Shown: one piece after another, positions 1 through 11,284 of the stretch
Layout: each line of letters begins with the position of its first letter
Numbering within the stretch: the first letter of the stretch is position 1
Assembly (NCBI RefSeq): GCF_002008165.1
Contig: NZ_MRDM01000010.1
Coordinates: 182,541-246,540, forward strand
DNA length: 64,000 nucleotides
Reading direction: 5' to 3'
DNA from: Rhizobium laguerreae
GTDB taxonomy: Bacteria; Pseudomonadota; Alphaproteobacteria; Rhizobiales; Rhizobiaceae
The notes under the pieces: generated by a model
Told to the model about the DNA's origin: nothing
The model's database searches: none
What the model saw: the letters and a program-made list of their open reading frames with translations, nothing else
Position numbers and translations under genes: made by a program

Positions 1-830
1 GGCGGCGCCCAAGGCGCCGGCGTGAACCAATAGGCGAGCGACTTGTCGCAGCCGTCGCCGGCGGGGACAGGAGCTTGCGGCGTGCATCCGGCAGCGCCCG
101 GCGGACATTTGATGCGGATGTGGAAATGCGAGTCATGGCCGTATATCGGCCGGAGCTTACCAAGGTTGGTGCGGTCGCCGGCCCAGGTGTCGCACATCTT
201 CTTCTTGATCGCCGGATTGACGAAGATACGCTCCACCTCGGGATAGCTTGCCGCCAGCATCAAAAGCCGCGCGTGCGATTGCGTCCATACCTTGGAGTCG
301 ACGGTCAGGAACTTGCCCTTCTGCAGCATCGTGGTGAAGGGCAGATCCTGGCGCTCCTCGGCCGTCATGCGGCGCGCCGGCATCGGGCTAAACCAGATAT
401 CGGCATCGAGGCCAATCTGGTGCGAGGAATGGCCGTTGAGCATTGGCCCGCCGCGTGGTTGCGCGATATCGCCGACAAGGATGCCCGGCCAGCCGGCATA
501 TTTGACCGCATCCTGCGAAAACCGCTCCAAGAGCGCGATCATGGCCGGATTGCCCCAGCGACGGTTGCGCGAAAGCCGCATCGCCTGCCAGGTCGGCCCG
601 TCGGTCGGCAGTGCCACCGCACCCGTCATGCAGCCCTTTGCGTAAAAGCCGATCGGCTGTGCCGGCCCCTGCGTCGGCAGGCCGACGGCGCCGAACTGCC
701 CCTTGGCGCTGCCCGGGCTCGGCGTCTTCTGCTCAGCGCCGACGTCGCCAACGGCAAGACCTGCGCCGATCGCGCCGGCGAGCGCCAGTTTGCCGAATGT
801 TCTGAAAGCCTGAGCGAAGCCGAAAGCCAT
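1..830 (-). CDS. mepA: Penicillin-insensitive murein endopeptidase MepA (partial, C-terminus off window)
   Basis: Translating the minus strand from the ATG at 830 gives an open frame that reaches the window edge without a stop, so only the first 276 residues are visible. An in-frame TAA lies a few codons upstream, which fixes this ATG as the first possible start. The first 30 or so residues look like a signal peptide. Two MepA (M74, LAS-type) zinc motifs are present: GHSSHQIGLDAD near residues 133-144 and YGHDSHFHIR near 230-239. The family cleaves D-Ala-meso-DAP cross-links in periplasmic peptidoglycan. The frame is divergent from yejA, which starts at 1092. The identification is firm; only the far C-terminus is missing. 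Confidence 0.9.
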   Translation of the reverse strand, partial: MAFGFAQAFRTFGKLALAGAIGAGLAVGDVGAEQKTPSPGSAKGQFGAVGLPTQGPAQPIGFYAKGCMTGAVALPTDGPTWQAMRLSRNRRWGNPAMIALLERFSQDAVKYAGWPGILVGDIAQPRGGPMLNGHSSHQIGLDADIWFSPMPARRMTAEERQDLPFTTMLQKGKFLTVDSKVWTQSHARLLMLAASYPEVERIFVNPAIKKKMCDTWAGDRTNLGKLRPIYGHDSHFHIRIKCPPGAAGCTPQAPVPAGDGCDKSLAYWFTPAPWAP

Positions 831-1091
831 GCTGTTCCCTTAATTCGATGTCGAAGTGATTTGCACTCGAATCTATCCTGAAAAGCGATTTTGGTGAATC
901 GATGATTTGCTGGACGGGCGCAGGAGGGGCCGGTGACGGAATGCCGCAGCGCCTCAGGCATTGACAGGAGCTGACCTTTGACAGGACTGGCGGCTCAAAA
1001 TTTCGCGAGCCCGGCAAAAACCAGACTCTCTCCTGTTTTTCGCCCCTATTTCTCGTATTGTCGTATCCATCAATATTCAGGGGAAATGGGA

Positions 1092-2924
1092 ATGGCGGCT
1101 TTGTGGTCGAAAATCGGTCTGTTTCTGTCGCTTGCGGGTGCTCTGGCGCCGCGGACGGCATTGGCTGAGGGCCAGCCGTTTCAGATCGGAAGCTCGGTCA
1201 TCAGCGAGATGAAGTACAAGCCGGGCTTTACTCATTTCGACTATGTGAACCCCAATGCCCCGAAGGGTGGAGACCTGCGCCTCTCCGCGAGCGGGGCCTT
1301 CGACACCTTCAACCCGGTACTTGCCAAGGGCCAGGTGGGAGTAGGCCTGACGCTCGTATACGACACCTTGATGAAGGCGGCAGATGACGAGCTGCTTGTT
1401 TCCTACGGCTTGCTCGCCGAGGGGCTGTCCTTCCCCGCCGATGTCGCGAGCGCAACCTTTCGCCTGCGTAAGGAGGCAAAATGGGCAGATGGTCAGCCGG
1501 TCACGCCCGAGGATGTCATCTTCAGCCTGGATAAGACCAAGGAATTAAATCCCCTCACGGCGAACTATTACCGCCACGTGGTGAAAGCCGAAAAGACCGG
1601 CGATCGCGACGTCACCTTCACCTTCGACGAGAAGAACAACCGGGAACTCCCGAATATTCTCGGCCAGTTGGTCGTCGTGCCGAAACATTGGTGGGAGGGG
1701 CAGGGACCAGACGGCAAGCCACGCGATATCTCAAAGACGACGCTGGAGCCCGTGATGGGTTCGGGACCTTACAAGATTGCTTCCTTCTCCCCCGGCGCGA
1801 CGATCCGCTACGAATTGCGCGATGACTATTGGGGCAAGGACCTCAATGTGAATGTCGGCCAGAACAATTTCCGCAATGTCATCTACACCTATTTTGGTGA
1901 TCGGGACGTCGAGTTCGAAGCCTTTCGCGCCGGCAATAGCGACTACTGGCAGGAAACCACGGCTGCCCGCTGGGCGACGGGATATGATTTCCCCGCGGTG
2001 AAGGAAGGACGTGTCAAGAAAGAGGAGGTTGCAAACCCGCTGCGCGCCACCGCCATCATGCAGGCTCTCGTGCCCAACATGCGACGTGACCTCTTCAAGG
2101 ACACCAAGGTCCGCGAGGCGCTGAACTATGGACTGGATTTTGAGGAGCTGAACCGAACGGTTGCCTTTAACAGTTACAAACGCATCGACAGTTATTTCTG
2201 GAATACCGAACTCGCCTCCTCCGGCCTTCCACAAGGCAGAGAGCTGGAAATTCTGCAGGGCATAAAGGATAAGGTCCCGGCAGAAATCTTCACCACGCCC
2301 TATGCCAATCCGGTCGGTGGCGATCCGCAGAAGAGCCGCGACAACCTCCGCAAGGCAATTGCGCTTCTCAAAGAAGCCGGCTGGGAGATCAAGGGCAATC
2401 GCATGGTCAATACCAAGACCGGCCAGCCGATGAGTTTCGAGATCCTGTTGTCGAGCCCCATGCTGGAGCGCTGGGCGGTGCCCTATGCCAGCAATCTCAA
2501 GAAAATCGGCATAGATGCGCGCGTGCGGACGGTTGACGCCTCGCAGGCCGTCAATCGCGAACGCAGCTTCGATTACGACATGATCTGGAATGTCTGGGCG
2601 CAGACGATGAATCCTGGCAACGAACAGTCCGACTATTGGGGCTCCGGTTCGGTCAATCAGCAGGGGTCTCAAAATTACGCAGGCATCGCCAATCCGGCTG
2701 TCGATGAGCTCATCCGCATGATCATCTTCGCGCCGAACCGCGATGAACAGGTCGCGGCGATCAAGGCGATGGACAGGGTACTGCTTGCAAACCATTACGT
2801 CATCCCGCTGTTCTACCGCGGTACCCAGAACATCGTCTATTGGAATACGATCACTCATCCTGCCGAATTCCCGGCCTATAGCCTGGGCTTCCCGGATGCC
2901 TGGTGGTCGACCTCGGCGAAATGA
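1092..2924 (+). CDS. yejA: YejA-type extracellular peptide-binding protein (SBP family 5)
   Basis: This 610-residue periplasmic binding protein belongs to an ABC importer. An N-terminal signal peptide (MAALWSKIGLFLSLAGALAP, then TALAEG) is followed by family 5 features: FDTFNPVLAKG, a WADGQPVTPEDVIFSLD-type segment, and YELRDDYWGKDL. Two in-frame ATGs lie close together at 1086 and 1092. The AGGGGA at 1079-1084 is 7 nt from 1092 and only 1 nt from 1086, so I chose 1092. Open frame continues back to 978, but that extension lacks a ribosome site. YejA in E. coli works with YejBEF in microcin C and peptide uptake; the substrate here is inferred. It is separated from yejB by 150 bp with no gene. 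Confidence 0.9.
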   Translation: MAALWSKIGLFLSLAGALAPRTALAEGQPFQIGSSVISEMKYKPGFTHFDYVNPNAPKGGDLRLSASGAFDTFNPVLAKGQVGVGLTLVYDTLMKAADDELLVSYGLLAEGLSFPADVASATFRLRKEAKWADGQPVTPEDVIFSLDKTKELNPLTANYYRHVVKAEKTGDRDVTFTFDEKNNRELPNILGQLVVVPKHWWEGQGPDGKPRDISKTTLEPVMGSGPYKIASFSPGATIRYELRDDYWGKDLNVNVGQNNFRNVIYTYFGDRDVEFEAFRAGNSDYWQETTAARWATGYDFPAVKEGRVKKEEVANPLRATAIMQALVPNMRRDLFKDTKVREALNYGLDFEELNRTVAFNSYKRIDSYFWNTELASSGLPQGRELEILQGIKDKVPAEIFTTPYANPVGGDPQKSRDNLRKAIALLKEAGWEIKGNRMVNTKTGQPMSFEILLSSPMLERWAVPYASNLKKIGIDARVRTVDASQAVNRERSFDYDMIWNVWAQTMNPGNEQSDYWGSGSVNQQGSQNYAGIANPAVDELIRMIIFAPNRDEQVAAIKAMDRVLLANHYVIPLFYRGTQNIVYWNTITHPAEFPAYSLGFPDAWWSTSAK

Positions 2925-3074
2925 GCAGGCTTGCATTGAAGGCGGCCTCGGCTCCAAATGGGGCAAGCGAATCACGACAAGCCGGTACGGCCGGCAAGGG
3001 AAGGCTGGCGGATTGAGCAGCATCGGACTGGACGGCAGGCAGACAAGAAGAAGATTTCCGGAGGCTGAAGGCTG

Positions 3075-4163
3075 ATGGGCGCCTATGTCATTCGCCGCCT
3101 GCTTCTGATGATCCCGACCATCGTCGGCATCATGGCGATTTCCTTCATCGTCATTCAATTCGCGCCAGGAGGCCCGGTCGAGCAGGTGATCGCCCAATTG
3201 ACCGGCCAGGCCGATGGCGCCGATCAGCGCCTGTCCGGTGGCGGTGACCTGATGGGTGACGGAGGAGGGGACGAAGGCTCCAGATATCGCGGCGCCCAAG
3301 GGCTCGATCCGGAACTGATCGCCAAGCTCGAAAAACAGTTCGGCTTCGACAAGCCGCCGCTGACGCGTTTTGGCGAGATGATGTGGAATTACATCCGCTT
3401 CGATTTCGGCGAGAGCTTCTTCCGCAACACCTCCGTGCTCGACCTCATCAAGGAGAAGCTGCCGGTGTCGATCTCGCTCGGCATCTGGATCCTGATCTTC
3501 TCCTATGCGATCTCCATCCCGCTCGGCATTCGCAAGGCGGTCAAGGACGGATCGACCTTCGACGTCTGGACCTCGGGTGTCATCGTCGTCGGCTACGCAG
3601 TGCCGAGCTTCCTCTTTGGCATTCTGCTGATCGTGCTTTTCGCCGGCGGCTCCTTCTACGATTGGTTTCCGCTGCGCGGCCTGGTTTCCGACAATTTCGA
3701 TCAGCTCGCCTGGTGGCAGAAGCCGCTCGATTATTTCTGGCACCTCACCCTGCCGCTGATCTCGCTTTCGCTTGCAGCCTTCGCGACGACGACGCTTTTG
3801 ACCAAGAATTCCTTCATCGAGGAAATCAAGAAGCAGTATGTCGTCACCGCCCGCGCCAAGGGTCTGAATGAGCGGCAGGTGCTTTACGGCCATATTTTCC
3901 GCAATGCCATGCTGATCATCATCGCCGGTTTCCCCGGCGCCTTCATCTCCGCCTTCTTCACCGGATCGCTGCTGATCGAAAATATCTTCTCGCTCGATGG
4001 CCTCGGCCGTCTCGGCTATCTCTCTGTGGTCAACCGGGATTATCCGATCGTCTTCGCCACACTCTACATCTTCTCGCTGCTCGGTCTGTTCGTCAGCTTG
4101 ATTTCGGACCTGATCTACACCTGGATCGATCCGCGCATCGATTTCGAGCGGAGGGATGTCTGA
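3075..4163 (+). CDS. yejB: YejB ABC transporter permease
   Basis: This is a 362-residue inner-membrane permease of the peptide importer. It starts with the [16 protein letters not shown] transmembrane segment typical of YejB and carries the conserved APGGPVEQ motif. A glycine/aspartate-rich periplasmic loop (about residues 45-80) is also normal for YejB. Several further membrane segments follow, and the cytoplasmic EAA-like loop [17 protein letters not shown] lies near 256-272. GGAGGCTGAAGGCTG precedes the ATG and supplies the ribosome site. Its stop TGA shares one base with the yejE start at 4163, which suggests translational coupling. Length and motif order match E. coli YejB closely. Confidence 0.93.
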   Translation: MGAYVIRRLLLMIPTIVGIMAISFIVIQFAPGGPVEQVIAQLTGQADGADQRLSGGGDLMGDGGGDEGSRYRGAQGLDPELIAKLEKQFGFDKPPLTRFGEMMWNYIRFDFGESFFRNTSVLDLIKEKLPVSISLGIWILIFSYAISIPLGIRKAVKDGSTFDVWTSGVIVVGYAVPSFLFGILLIVLFAGGSFYDWFPLRGLVSDNFDQLAWWQKPLDYFWHLTLPLISLSLAAFATTTLLTKNSFIEEIKKQYVVTARAKGLNERQVLYGHIFRNAMLIIIAGFPGAFISAFFTGSLLIENIFSLDGLGRLGYLSVVNRDYPIVFATLYIFSLLGLFVSLISDLIYTWIDPRIDFERRDV

Positions 4164-5307
4164 TGGACGCCGCCGCAAATCCTGTCACTGCAACCCCCGT
4201 CAAGCCGCCGCGCAAGGGGCTGCTGTCGCCGACCAACATCCGTCGCTGGAAGAATTTCCGGGCGAACGGCCGCGGCTACTGGTCGCTGTGGCTGTTCCTG
4301 CTGCTGTTCGGGCTAAGCCTGTTTGCAGAATTCCTTGCCAACGACCGCCCGGTCATCGCCTCCTACAAGGGCGAAATCCTGTTTCCCGTGCTGATCGACT
4401 ATCCCGAGGAGAAGTTCGGCGGCTTCCTCGCAGAAACCGACTACCGCTCCTCCGTCATTGCCGACGAGATCAACGCCAATGGCTGGATGATCTGGCCGCC
4501 GATCCGTTATTCCTACCGCTCGGTCAATTCGAACATTCCGCATTCGGCGCCCACCGCCCCGTTCTGGCTGATGACGAAGGAGGAGCGCTGCGCCGGCTAT
4601 CCGCAAGGGATGAACGATCCCGCCTGCACCCTCGGCAATCTCAACTGGCTCGGCACCGATGACCAGGCCCGAGACGTGCTCGCCCGCGTCATCTATGGTT
4701 TCCGCATATCGGTGCTCTTTGGCCTGGCGCTCACCATCTGCTCGGCGATCATCGGCGTCACGGCAGGTGCGGTGCAGGGCTATTTCGGCGGCTGGACCGA
4801 CCTCCTGCTGCAGCGTCTCATCGAAATCTGGTCGTCGATGCCGGTGCTTTACATCCTGCTGATCATCGCCGCCATTCTGCCGCCAGGCTTCTTCGTGCTG
4901 CTCGGCATCATGCTGCTCTTTTCCTGGGTCGGTTTCGTCGGCATCGTGCGCGCCGAATTCCTGCGCGCCCGCAATTTCGAATATGTCCGCGCCGCCCGCG
5001 CGCTCGGCGTCAACAACCGCACCATCATGTGGCGGCACATGCTGCCGAACGCCATGGTCGCGACGCTGACCTTCCTGCCCTTCATCCTGTCCGGCTCGAT
5101 CACGACGCTGACCTCGCTCGATTTCCTCGGCTTCGGCATGCCGCCAGGCTCCCCCTCGCTCGGTGAGATGATCGCTCAGGGCAAGACCAATCTGCAGGCG
5201 CCGTGGCTCGGGCTGACGGCCTTCTTCACCATGTCGATCATGCTTTCCCTGCTGATTTTCATCGGCGAAGCCGTGCGCGATGCCTTCGATCCGAGGAAGA
5301 CGTTTCA

Positions 5308-5311
<4 letters not shown>
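4163..5311 (+). CDS. yejE: YejE ABC transporter permease
   Basis: This 382-residue second permease of the peptide importer has a long cytoplasmic N-terminus, one membrane segment near residues 38-54 and a large periplasmic domain. The core then contains the permease signature WLGTDDQARDVLARVIYGFR and the EAA loop YVRAARALGVNNRTIMWRHM, followed by LDFLGFGMPPGSPSLGEM. These are standard for DppC/YejE-type subunits. The start overlaps the yejB stop by one base and the stop overlaps the yejF start by four bases (ATGA). The three genes are therefore very probably translated as a coupled unit. Confidence 0.93.
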
Positions 5312-6945
<1,634 letters not shown>

Positions 6946-6954
6946 AAGAAGATC

Positions 6955-7914
6955 ATGCCCGCAACTCCTCCCGTTCTCGTCGATATCAAGTTCAATCCCG
7001 AAGGCGTCGCCCGCGTACTGAAGACGGCCTTCGCCGACCGCGGCAGCATCAATCTCGCCGATCCGGCCGATCGGACACGCGATCTCCGCGACGTCGAATA
7101 CGCGCTTCTCTGGAAGCCGGATGCCGATCTCTTCAAACGGGCGCCGAACCTGAAAGTGATCTTCTCCGGCGGCGCCGGCGTCGACCATATTATCGGCATG
7201 GACGGCCTGCCCGAGATCCCGATCGTCCGCTTCGTCGACCGCAGCCTGACGACCCGCATGAGCGAATGGGTGGTCATGCAATGCCTGATGCATCTGCGCG
7301 GGCAATACACCCATGACAGCCACCAGCGGCAGCGTGAGTGGGCCAAGCTGATCGCGCCGGAGGCGGCAGAAGTGACGGTCGGCGTCATGGGTCTCGGCAT
7401 TCTTGGGCAGGATGCGGTCGCCAAGCTGAGAGTGATGGGGTTCAACGTCATCGGGTGGTCGCGCAGCCGCAAGCAGATCGACGGCGTCGAAACCTTCGAT
7501 GCCAGCGAGTTTGACAGCTTCCTCGCAAGGACTGACATCCTCGTCGGCCTGCTGCCGCTGACGCCTGAAACATCAGGCTTCTATGACGCCGGGCTGTTTG
7601 CAAAGCTGCGCCGCAACGGCGCGCTCGGGCGGCCGGTCTTCATCAATGCCGGCCGCGGCAAGAGCCAGGTCGAGGCCGATATCGTCTCCGCCATCCGTGA
7701 CGGCACCCTCGGCGGCGCTTCCCTCGATGTCTTTGAGGCGGAGCCGCTTGCATCAGACAACCCGTTGTGGGAATTGCAGAACGTCTTCATCACGCCGCAC
7801 GACGCGGCCGTCTCTGAAGAAAACGCGCTGTTCCGTCATGTCGAGACGCAGATCGCCCGCTTCGAGCGCGGCGAGCCGCTGCAATTCGTGGTCGACCGCG
7901 CCGCCGGCTATTGA
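6955..7914 (+). CDS. GhrA-like D-2-hydroxyacid dehydrogenase
   Basis: This 319-residue NAD(P)-dependent dehydrogenase is of the glyoxylate/hydroxypyruvate reductase A type. The Rossmann motif GVMGLGILGQ lies near residues 142-151. Family catalytic residues are visible as the Arg in INAGRGKSQ, the Glu in DVFEAEPL and the His in FITPHDAA. Members reduce glyoxylate, hydroxypyruvate or similar 2-oxoacids; the exact substrate cannot be read from sequence. It starts 9 bp after yejF and is probably cotranscribed with it. No functional link to peptide import is evident. Confidence 0.88.
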   Translation: MPATPPVLVDIKFNPEGVARVLKTAFADRGSINLADPADRTRDLRDVEYALLWKPDADLFKRAPNLKVIFSGGAGVDHIIGMDGLPEIPIVRFVDRSLTTRMSEWVVMQCLMHLRGQYTHDSHQRQREWAKLIAPEAAEVTVGVMGLGILGQDAVAKLRVMGFNVIGWSRSRKQIDGVETFDASEFDSFLARTDILVGLLPLTPETSGFYDAGLFAKLRRNGALGRPVFINAGRGKSQVEADIVSAIRDGTLGGASLDVFEAEPLASDNPLWELQNVFITPHDAAVSEENALFRHVETQIARFERGEPLQFVVDRAAGY

Positions 7915-8005
7915 GGTTTCGGAACCTTCCAGACAGCCACCCGTTTCCTTAGCGGAAATTCTTCGCGGCCGGATCGGCCCGTCAAGACAGCGGAAGGAGA
8001 CGATG

Positions 8006-8350
8006 ATGGCCCATCAGACGGAAACACGCTGGGAAAAGTCGGACGGCAAGCTTCACAAGGAAGAGCAGATCCCGCCGGTGAAGGCAAGGCAGGGACGCAT
8101 GGGTTATCGCATCCTGACGGTGCTGATCGTCGCGTTGGTGCTTGCCTTCGTGGTTTGGATCCCGGTCGAAATCTGGGGTAATCGCGAGGCAGACGAAGTG
8201 GCACCGCAACAGCCGGGTCAGCAGCTTCAGTCGCAGCAGCCTGCTCCGGCTCCCGCGCCGACGCCACAGAACGGTACTGCCGTTCCAACTGAAACGCCGA
8301 ACACCACGCCGGCCGCTCCGAATGTGGCGCCTGCAACTCCGGCCCAATAA
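8006..8350 (+). CDS. Conserved single-pass membrane protein, Pro/Gln/Ala-rich tail
   Basis: This 114-residue protein is of unknown function. A charged cytoplasmic N-terminus (about 40 residues) leads into one membrane segment, YRILTVLIVALVLAFVVWIPV, near residues 35-55. A low-complexity periplasmic tail rich in Pro, Gln, Ala and Thr follows. Two ATGs are adjacent (8003 and 8006). AAGGAG at 7994-7999 is 6 nt from the second, so I chose 8006. A hairpin terminator follows. The open frame extends upstream into the previous gene, but that part is a shadow. Confidence 0.72.
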   Translation: MAHQTETRWEKSDGKLHKEEQIPPVKARQGRMGYRILTVLIVALVLAFVVWIPVEIWGNREADEVAPQQPGQQLQSQQPAPAPAPTPQNGTAVPTETPNTTPAAPNVAPATPAQ

Positions 8351-8370
8351 TCGTGAGCAAAACCATGTTC

Positions 8371-8410
8371 ACGTCCCGTCGCGACACTGCGGCGGGACGT
8401 TCATTGTTTT
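8371..8410 (+). terminator. Probable intrinsic terminator
   Basis: ACGTCCCG (8371-8378) pairs perfectly with CGGGACGT (8393-8400) around a 14-nt loop. TCATTGTTTT follows. The position 20 bp after the stop of the small membrane protein fits termination before pncB. Confidence 0.6.
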
Positions 8411-8537
8411 GTCTGGACTTTAGTCGCCGATTTTTCGATAAGAAGGCGCACGAGCCGGTTTTGTGCGCCGGCTGGGAACTTGGCAGTACCCGGGAATTTG
8501 GCAGCACCTGACCGGAGTGGACAGGGGCGGGAGTTTG

Positions 8538-9842
8538 ATGGCCAGGACCGATATCGCAAGACGCGTCTACAATCATGCCTGGAAACTCGATCCGATCATC
8601 CGCAGCCTGATCGATACCGACTTCTACAAGCTTTTGATGCTGCAGATGATCTGGAAGCTCTATCCGGACGTGAATGCTTCGTTCACCCTCATTAACCGCA
8701 CCAAACGGGTGCGTCTGGCCGAGGAGCTCGACGAAGGCGAGCTGCGCGAACAGCTCGATCATGCCCGCACGCTGAGGCTTTCCAAGAAGGAAATGATCTG
8801 GCTTGCAGGTAACAGCTTCTATGGTCGCGCGCAGATCTTCGAACCGGAATTCCTTGCCTGGCTTTCCAATCTCCAGCTTCCCGAATACGAGCTGTCGAAG
8901 AAGGACGGCCAGTATGTGCTGGATTTCCACGGATCGTGGAAGGAAACCACCATGTGGGAAATCCCGGCGCTCGCCATCGTCAACGAGCTGCGCTCGCGCT
9001 CGGCGATGAAGGCGCTCGGTCCATTCACCCTCGATGTGCTCTATGCTCGCGCCAAGGCGAAGATGTGGTCGAAGGTCGAACGGCTGAAGGAATTGCCGGG
9101 CCTGCGTATCTCCGATTTCGGCACTCGCCGCCGCCACAGTTTCCTCTGGCAGCGCTGGTGCGTCGAGGCGCTGAAGGAAGGCATCGGCCCGGCCTTTGCC
9201 GGTACCAGCAACGTATTGCTGGCTATGGATTCCGATCTCGAGGCCGTCGGCACCAATGCGCACGAGCTGCCGATGGTGGCTGCCGCCCTGGCCGAAACCG
9301 ACGAGCAGTTGCGCAACGCGCCTTACAAGATCCTGCGCGACTGGAACAAGCTCTATGGCGGCAACCTTCTGATCGTCCTGCCGGATGCCTTCGGTACCGC
9401 TGCTTTCCTGCGCGACGCACCGGAATGGGTCGCCGACTGGACCGGCTTCCGCCCGGACAGTGCCCCGCCGATCGAAGGCGGCGAGAAGATTATCGACTGG
9501 TGGAAGAAGATGGGCCGCGATCCGCGCCAGAAGCTGCTGATCTTCTCCGACGGCCTCGATGTCGACGCCATCATCGATACCTACCGGCATTTCGAAGGCC
9601 GCGTGCGCATGAGCTTCGGCTGGGGCACGAACCTGACGAACGATTTTTCCGGCTGCGCGCCGATCGAGATCTCCGGCCTCAACCCGATCTCCGTCGTCTG
9701 CAAGGTCAGCGACGCCAACGGCCGTCCGGCGGTGAAGCTCTCCGACAACCCGCAGAAGGCGACCGGCGACCCGGCCGAGGTCGAACGCTACCTGAAATTC
9801 TTCGGCGCCGAGGACAGGATCGATCAGACCGTTCTGGTGTAG
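8538..9842 (+). CDS. pncB: Nicotinate phosphoribosyltransferase
   Basis: This 434-residue enzyme makes nicotinate mononucleotide from nicotinate and PRPP in the NAD salvage (Preiss-Handler) pathway in the cytoplasm. The N-terminus contains the family signature [17 protein letters not shown]. Further on are the FGTRRRHSF motif, GTSNVLLA, and [12 protein letters not shown] near the phosphate-binding end. Open frame runs back to 8463, but the ATG at 8538 follows a GGGGCGGGAG ribosome site and gives the normal family length. The 3' end overlaps the convergent small gene by 19 bp. Confidence 0.95.
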   Translation: MARTDIARRVYNHAWKLDPIIRSLIDTDFYKLLMLQMIWKLYPDVNASFTLINRTKRVRLAEELDEGELREQLDHARTLRLSKKEMIWLAGNSFYGRAQIFEPEFLAWLSNLQLPEYELSKKDGQYVLDFHGSWKETTMWEIPALAIVNELRSRSAMKALGPFTLDVLYARAKAKMWSKVERLKELPGLRISDFGTRRRHSFLWQRWCVEALKEGIGPAFAGTSNVLLAMDSDLEAVGTNAHELPMVAAALAETDEQLRNAPYKILRDWNKLYGGNLLIVLPDAFGTAAFLRDAPEWVADWTGFRPDSAPPIEGGEKIIDWWKKMGRDPRQKLLIFSDGLDVDAIIDTYRHFEGRVRMSFGWGTNLTNDFSGCAPIEISGLNPISVVCKVSDANGRPAVKLSDNPQKATGDPAEVERYLKFFGAEDRIDQTVLV

Positions 9843-10066
9843 GTTTGGGCCAATGTGCCGCCATCCCGGGGCATATTGATGTGCCCCGCCATCGCATCCT
9901 CGATCGACCAACCGAAGCGCCAGGCGTCGAACATCGAGTACCATTCCTGGAAGTCGGCGATCGGCAGGATATCCGGCTTCGACATCGGATTGTCGGCCAG
10001 ACTGCGGCCACGCGCACGGTCCCGTGCGCCACGTTCCTGCATCTCAAGCAGATTCTCGAACATCAT
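9824..10066 (-). CDS. Small Rmf/CrpP-like protein
   Basis: This 80-residue basic protein is convergent with pncB and overlaps its last 19 bp. The layout resembles the ribosome modulation factor / CrpP family: a basic helix ([17 protein letters not shown]), a short proline-bearing link, then [14 protein letters not shown] with the Trp-x-x-Gly-Trp signature. Two ATGs are adjacent (10066, 10063), preceded on the minus strand by GGGGG. E. coli Rmf dimerises ribosomes in stationary phase; whether this protein binds ribosomes is unknown. The family assignment rests on the pattern alone. Confidence 0.6.
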   Translation of the reverse strand: MMFENLLEMQERGARDRARGRSLADNPMSKPDILPIADFQEWYSMFDAWRFGWSIEDAMAGHINMPRDGGTLAQTYTRTV

Positions 10067-10493
10067 TACCCCCGTCTTTATTCCGATTTATGCAATCATT
10101 CTAATAAAGCATTGTCGAGTCCGGATGCGACAATTCGGGTTTTTCACAGGATTAGCCCCAATTCGCTAGTTCAGGGGATGATGAGGTCGCAGCCGTTCCG
10201 GGCCATTTCATCAGACAAACAGAGCATGGCGGCGTCCGAGAGCCGCCCATGCCTTTCACCATACGGTCCACTAGACCCATGACGGGGAGGCTCGGCTTCC
10301 TGGCTGGGGTCCGCCGCCGAGCCTCCCGGCTGGCCGACCTTGCACAAGCCGGCAGCGCCGACACGTTGCCGCTTTCCGACAGCGGCGATCCAACCCGGAT
10401 GATATCGAGGGCTAACAGCCGGTTACTATCCACCGGCCTTGTCCCGATCTCGCACAATCCCGCAATGCGCGCTGGCGGTATCGGCTCGGGTTT
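10067..10493. other. 427-bp gap without a convincing gene
   Basis: Short frames exist on both strands here, but they are composition-driven and have no recognisable motif. The notable structure is the perfect 12-bp inverted repeat at 10285-10327, listed separately. I saw no signature of tmRNA, RNase P RNA, SRP RNA or 6S RNA. Confidence 0.4.
10285..10327. repeat. Perfect 12-bp inverted repeat in an orphan intergenic region
   Basis: GGGAGGCTCGGC (10285-10296) is the exact reverse complement of GCCGAGCCTCCC (10316-10327), with a 19-nt loop. Neither strand has a U-run afterwards, so an ordinary terminator is unlikely. It may be part of a structured RNA. Confidence 0.6.
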
Positions 10494-10703
10494 TCAGGCT
10501 GCCAATCTGCGAAACCGGGTTCTGATCCGGTCGAGATAATAATGGCCTGGAGACGGCGCCACCGTCATTGCGTGCACTTCCGAGGAGGGAACGCCTTCAA
10601 ACAGACGTTCCTCGCCATTCTTGAAACAAATCCGCAGTCGTCCGTCTTCCTGGCTGAAATAGACGGATTTGATGATCTTCGACTCTACCGAAAGTTCTTC
10701 CAC
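10494..10703 (-). CDS. KTSC-domain small protein
   Basis: This is a 69-residue protein if translated from the GTG at 10703. The open frame goes back to an ATG at 10754, but AGAGGT lies 7 nt before the GTG and the conserved domain starts directly after it. The pattern is SKIIKSVYFSQEDGRLRICFKNG, then FEGVPSSEVHAM, then GHYYLDRIRTRF. It matches the KTSC domain, first described at the C-terminus of some lysyl-tRNA synthetases and found as stand-alone proteins. Role unknown. The nearby tRNA-Ser gene may be coincidental. Confidence 0.75.
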   Translation of the reverse strand: MEELSVESKIIKSVYFSQEDGRLRICFKNGEERLFEGVPSSEVHAMTVAPSPGHYYLDRIRTRFRRLAA

Positions 10704-10967
10704 CTGTTTTACCTCTGTTTTTGATTTTGGCAGACGGTAAACCCAAACGTGCAAAGAGGCGGTGAAGCCGCATGGTAAAAATTCAGGAATCTTTCGACGT
10801 GCTGAACTTGAGTTCGCTCTGCGTTTTCCAAGGCACGGAGATCACGGCGCTGGCGATGACGGGCGATGACGAAGGTGGAGCACGTCTTCCACGAACGTAG
10901 ATTGGGGATCCGACAGCTTCGGCCAGTTGTCGACAACGATTTAAGATGAATATCGAAATCGATACCA

Positions 10968-11057
10968 TGGCGGACAGGGTGGGATTCGAACCCACGGTAC
11001 GCTTTCACGTACACACGCGTTCCAGGCGTGCGCCTTAAACCACTCGGCCACCTGTCC
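10968..11057 (-). tRNA. tRNA-Ser (anticodon GGA)
   Basis: On the minus strand this reads GGACAGGTGGCCGAGTGG with an anticodon loop CTGGAAC (anticodon GGA). A long variable arm, the T-loop GGTTCGAATCC, an acceptor stem closing with CCTGTCC, and an encoded GCCA end follow. The 90-nt length including CCA and the long variable arm are typical of tRNA-Ser decoding UCC/UCU. Confidence 0.97.
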
Positions 11058-11284
11058 ATTGGGCGTTCGCGCCTAGGATAGGAGCAAATCGTCGGAACGG
11101 CGCGATATATACCGATGAATTTACGTCGATCAACCTAAATCTAACAGTTTTTTGACTTCTTCGGATAAAACTCGCCTCGGCCCATCCATTGTGCTTCACC
11201 TCATCGATGACTATGTAATTCTCTAAGGTGGAGAATGGCGCGGCCGGCCGGAATTGTCCGGCATATCGAGCGTCGGAGGAATTG

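Noticed and set aside
3181..3300. Gly/Asp-rich stretch in YejB as an insertion
   Set aside because: E. coli YejB has a comparable Gly-rich periplasmic loop at this place, so it is normal for the family.
1731..4178. 815-residue minus-strand frame under yejA and yejB
   Set aside because: It is antisense to two well-recognised genes, is rich in Arg, Asp, Glu and Ile as expected of a high-GC shadow, and has no family motif.
7908..9944. 678-residue minus-strand frame across pncB
   Set aside because: Antisense to pncB, low-complexity composition and no ribosome site. The real minus-strand gene at its end is in another frame.
10152..10539. Two overlapping frames of about 100 residues on opposite strands
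   Set aside because: Neither has a ribosome site or motif, and both span the perfect palindrome. Treated as non-coding.
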